A DNA stretch of 64,000 nucleotides from contig NZ_JAUSBN010000004.1 in assembly GCF_030651995.1 (NCBI RefSeq), positions 36,939 to 100,938 of the forward strand. The letters run 5' to 3'. Made by a program: the position numbers and the translations under genes. The notes under the pieces are model-generated. The model was not told the DNA's origin. It was given only the letters and a program-made list of their open reading frames with translations, and made no database searches. Origin of the DNA: Reyranella sp. (lineage in GTDB: Bacteria; Pseudomonadota; Alphaproteobacteria; Reyranellales; Reyranellaceae). Positions 62,485 through 64,000 of this stretch are shown one piece after another (position 1 is the stretch's first letter; each line of letters starts with the position of its first letter).

Positions 62485-63624
62485 CTATTGCGAGCCCCCG
62501 AGACCTTGCCAGGCGCCCTTGAGGGCGACGATGCCGCGGATCGCGATGCTGTCCCCCGCCTGTAGCGGCCCCGTGACCCGGGCCGCGTCGCGGTCTTCCT
62601 CGATCACGGTCACGGGCTGCACGCGGAAGCCTTTGTCGGTGCGCACGAATACGACGGTGTCGCGGCCGCGGCGCACGATCGACTCAGGCCGCACCGACCA
62701 GGTCTTCTCGCCGGCGGCGAAGGTCACGAAGGCCTCGACGAACTGTCCCGGGCGCAGGCCGGATGAGGTGTCGGTCAGCTCGGCGCGTACCGTGACAGCC
62801 TGGGTGGAGCGGTCCGCACTGCTGCCCACGGAGATGACCTTCGCCGTCGCGCCGAAGGCGGGAATGTCGACGGTCATGCCGGTGCGGAAGGCGCCGGCGC
62901 GACGCGGCGGGACCTGCAGCTCGATCCATAGCGGCGTCATGCGGGCGATCTTCAGGAGCGGCGTCTGCGCCTCGACGCGCTGGCCCGGCGAGACCGCCAG
63001 GTCGATTACCGTTCCGGCGACCGGCGCCACAATCGCGGTCTTGCTGTCGAAGACGCGCGACGTCACGAGGCTCTCGATCGCGTCCGGCGACATGCCATAG
63101 TCGCGCAGCATCTGCCGGCGCTCGGCCACGCTTGCCGTTGCCTGGGCGTGCTCATTGCGTGTCGCTTGCATCTGCTTCAGCGACACGGTGCGATCCGACG
63201 ACAGGGACTGCTCGCGGTTCAGCGTCTCCTGGAGGAAGCGCTCCTGGTTGACCGCCTGCAGGAACTCCGACTGGGCGCGAATCAGGGCCGGGCTGTTGAG
63301 CCTTGCCAGCACCGTGCCCGGTTCGACCGGCTGATCTTCGACGACATCGATCGATTCGATGCGGGCCGCGATCGGCACCGCGACGATGCTGATCTGGTTC
63401 GGCGGAATGGCAACGCGGGCGGGAAAACCAGCGCCTCGGCTGGCCGGCATCGCGGCAAGCGGTACCACCTCGATGCCGACGCTGGCCGCCTGCTCGGGCG
63501 TCATTGCGATGTCGTCCGCCGCCGCTGCCGACGCAGCCCAGAAGGCTGCGAGCAGCATCGAGAGGCCGGTCCTTCGCGCCGCGCGCCATGCCGTGGTGGA
63601 ACCCGTTCGAGATCGCATCTTCAT
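62485..63624 (-). CDS. RND periplasmic adaptor (CzcB-like)
   Basis: About 379 residues from ATG 63624, with AAGGA upstream; ATG 63618 is also possible. Signal peptide (TGLSMLLAAFWAASAAAADD), then membrane-fusion-protein architecture: MTPEQAASVGIEVVPL, lipoyl-type VPIAARIESIDVVEDQPVEPGTVLARLNSPALI, helical hairpin 130-200, SKTAIVAPVAGTVIDLAVSPGQRVEAQTPLLKIA and beta-barrel GLRPGQFVEAFV. It links the pump to the outer-membrane channel. First gene of the minus-strand operon. Confidence 0.92.
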   Translation of the reverse strand: MKMRSRTGSTTAWRAARRTGLSMLLAAFWAASAAAADDIAMTPEQAASVGIEVVPLAAMPASRGAGFPARVAIPPNQISIVAVPIAARIESIDVVEDQPVEPGTVLARLNSPALIRAQSEFLQAVNQERFLQETLNREQSLSSDRTVSLKQMQATRNEHAQATASVAERRQMLRDYGMSPDAIESLVTSRVFDSKTAIVAPVAGTVIDLAVSPGQRVEAQTPLLKIARMTPLWIELQVPPRRAGAFRTGMTVDIPAFGATAKVISVGSSADRSTQAVTVRAELTDTSSGLRPGQFVEAFVTFAAGEKTWSVRPESIVRRGRDTVVFVRTDKGFRVQPVTVIEEDRDAARVTGPLQAGDSIAIRGIVALKGAWQGLGGSQ

Positions 63625-63669
63625 TTGATCCTTGCATCGCCGTGTCGACCGGCTACCCTGGGAACATCC

Positions 63670-63692
63670 TATCCCCCCGGGGGGGACCATAG
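63670..63692. promoter_or_regulatory. C/G-tract operator between RND operon and outer-membrane channel
   Basis: TATCCCCCCGGGGGGGACCA followed by TAG; an almost perfect palindrome with C6/G7 core centred between the adaptor start (63624) and the divergent channel start (63720), so it can control both. Confidence 0.75.
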
Positions 63693-63719
63693 TCAATTCA
63701 GAACTGGACCAGACGCTTC

Positions 63720-64000
63720 ATGCTTGGCCTCTCGTTTCGACGACTGATACCGCTGCTCGCGACCGGACTTGCCGTTCCATTGCTGGTGAGCTGCGCATCG
63801 TACGTCGCTCGGCCGATCAGCCCGACTTACACGGCCGGCGCGCTCGTAAGCCGCACCTTGAGCGAGCCGCGACTCGCGAGATTCATCGCCATGGCGTCGC
63901 CCACACATGCCGGCGGCGTGGCGGTGTGGGACATCTCGACGTTGACGCTGGCGGCGCTCTACTACCATCCCGATGTCGACATCTCGCGCAACCGTCTCGC
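63720..64000 (+). CDS. TolC/CzcC-like outer-membrane efflux protein, 3' end cut by window
   Basis: The first 93 residues are visible. The signal ends in a lipobox-like LLVSCAS (Cys25), then ARPISPTYTAGALVSRTLSEPRLARF and GVAVWDISTLTLAALYYHPDVDISRNRLA, the usual opening of TolC-family metal-efflux channels. It is divergent from the CzcBA-like operon across a C/G box and would complete the tripartite pump. Confidence 0.85.
   Translation, partial: MLGLSFRRLIPLLATGLAVPLLVSCASYVARPISPTYTAGALVSRTLSEPRLARFIAMASPTHAGGVAVWDISTLTLAALYYHPDVDISRNRL

Overview
The window is high-GC DNA from an alphaproteobacterium. The evidence is codon and base composition, a trb/DUF3363-relaxase/DUF2285/RepA mobile-element backbone typical of Hyphomicrobiales and relatives, and palindromic intergenic repeats of the kind common in Bradyrhizobium-like genomes. 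I cannot name a genus. No rRNA, tRNA or CRISPR array was seen.

Layout. (1) 1-5 kb: chromosomal genes, namely the 3' part of dabA (DUF2309 inorganic-carbon uptake) overlapping cysD, a small conserved-looking ORF and a DUF808 membrane protein. (2) 5-7.6 kb: a doubly broken outer-membrane barrel pseudogene, an orphan GSU2403-type nucleotidyltransferase whose promoter is covered by an alternating array of TGCAGGGTAA half-sites, and palindromic repeats. (3) 7.6-26.3 kb: a defence island on the minus strand. Its core is a tight five-gene operon: giant DUF1998 helicase, SNF2-type helicase, 1608-aa Eco57I-like adenine methyltransferase, SMC-like ATPase with a Cys4 motif, and HNH nuclease. It resembles class 1 DISARM/Druantia parts in an unusual combination. 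Just upstream lie an AbiEi/AbiEii type IV toxin-antitoxin pair with a clear promoter/operator and a HEPN-like gene that abuts a truncated trbE. (4) 26.3-42.2 kb: a decayed integrative conjugative element with truncated trbE, intact trbD and trbC, internally deleted trbB, a CopG protein, traG with an inverted middle, a DUF3363 relaxase, a candidate oriT, an IS66 element with a perfect 8-bp target duplication, a frameshifted IS110, a lytic transglycosylase, an S26 peptidase, DUF2840, iteron-like repeats, repA, DUF2285 genes and an XRE regulator. (5) 42.6-51.3 kb: an ATP-grasp protein, a secreted lectin-like protein and a divergent chromate/oxidative-stress locus. One arm is chrB-chrA-TAT superoxide dismutase; the other is SOD-rhodanese fusion, ChrB C-terminal domain protein, MATE exporter and YncE-like propeller. 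(6) 51.5-64 kb: a CorC-like transporter, a frameshifted TauE/SafE and a nickel/cobalt-type metal regulon with two RcnR/CsoR repressors, an RcnA-like exporter, a NicO-like transporter, an NreB-like MFS exporter, and an RND CzcBA system with DUF3240, a membrane cyclase and a divergent CzcC-like protein. Four C/G-tract operator boxes tie the last group together.

Reading the parts together: the mobile element has lost conjugation functions (trbE, trbB and traG are broken; trbJ-I and parA are not seen) and now acts as the platform for an anti-phage island. The right third is a metal (chromate, nickel/cobalt) resistance region.
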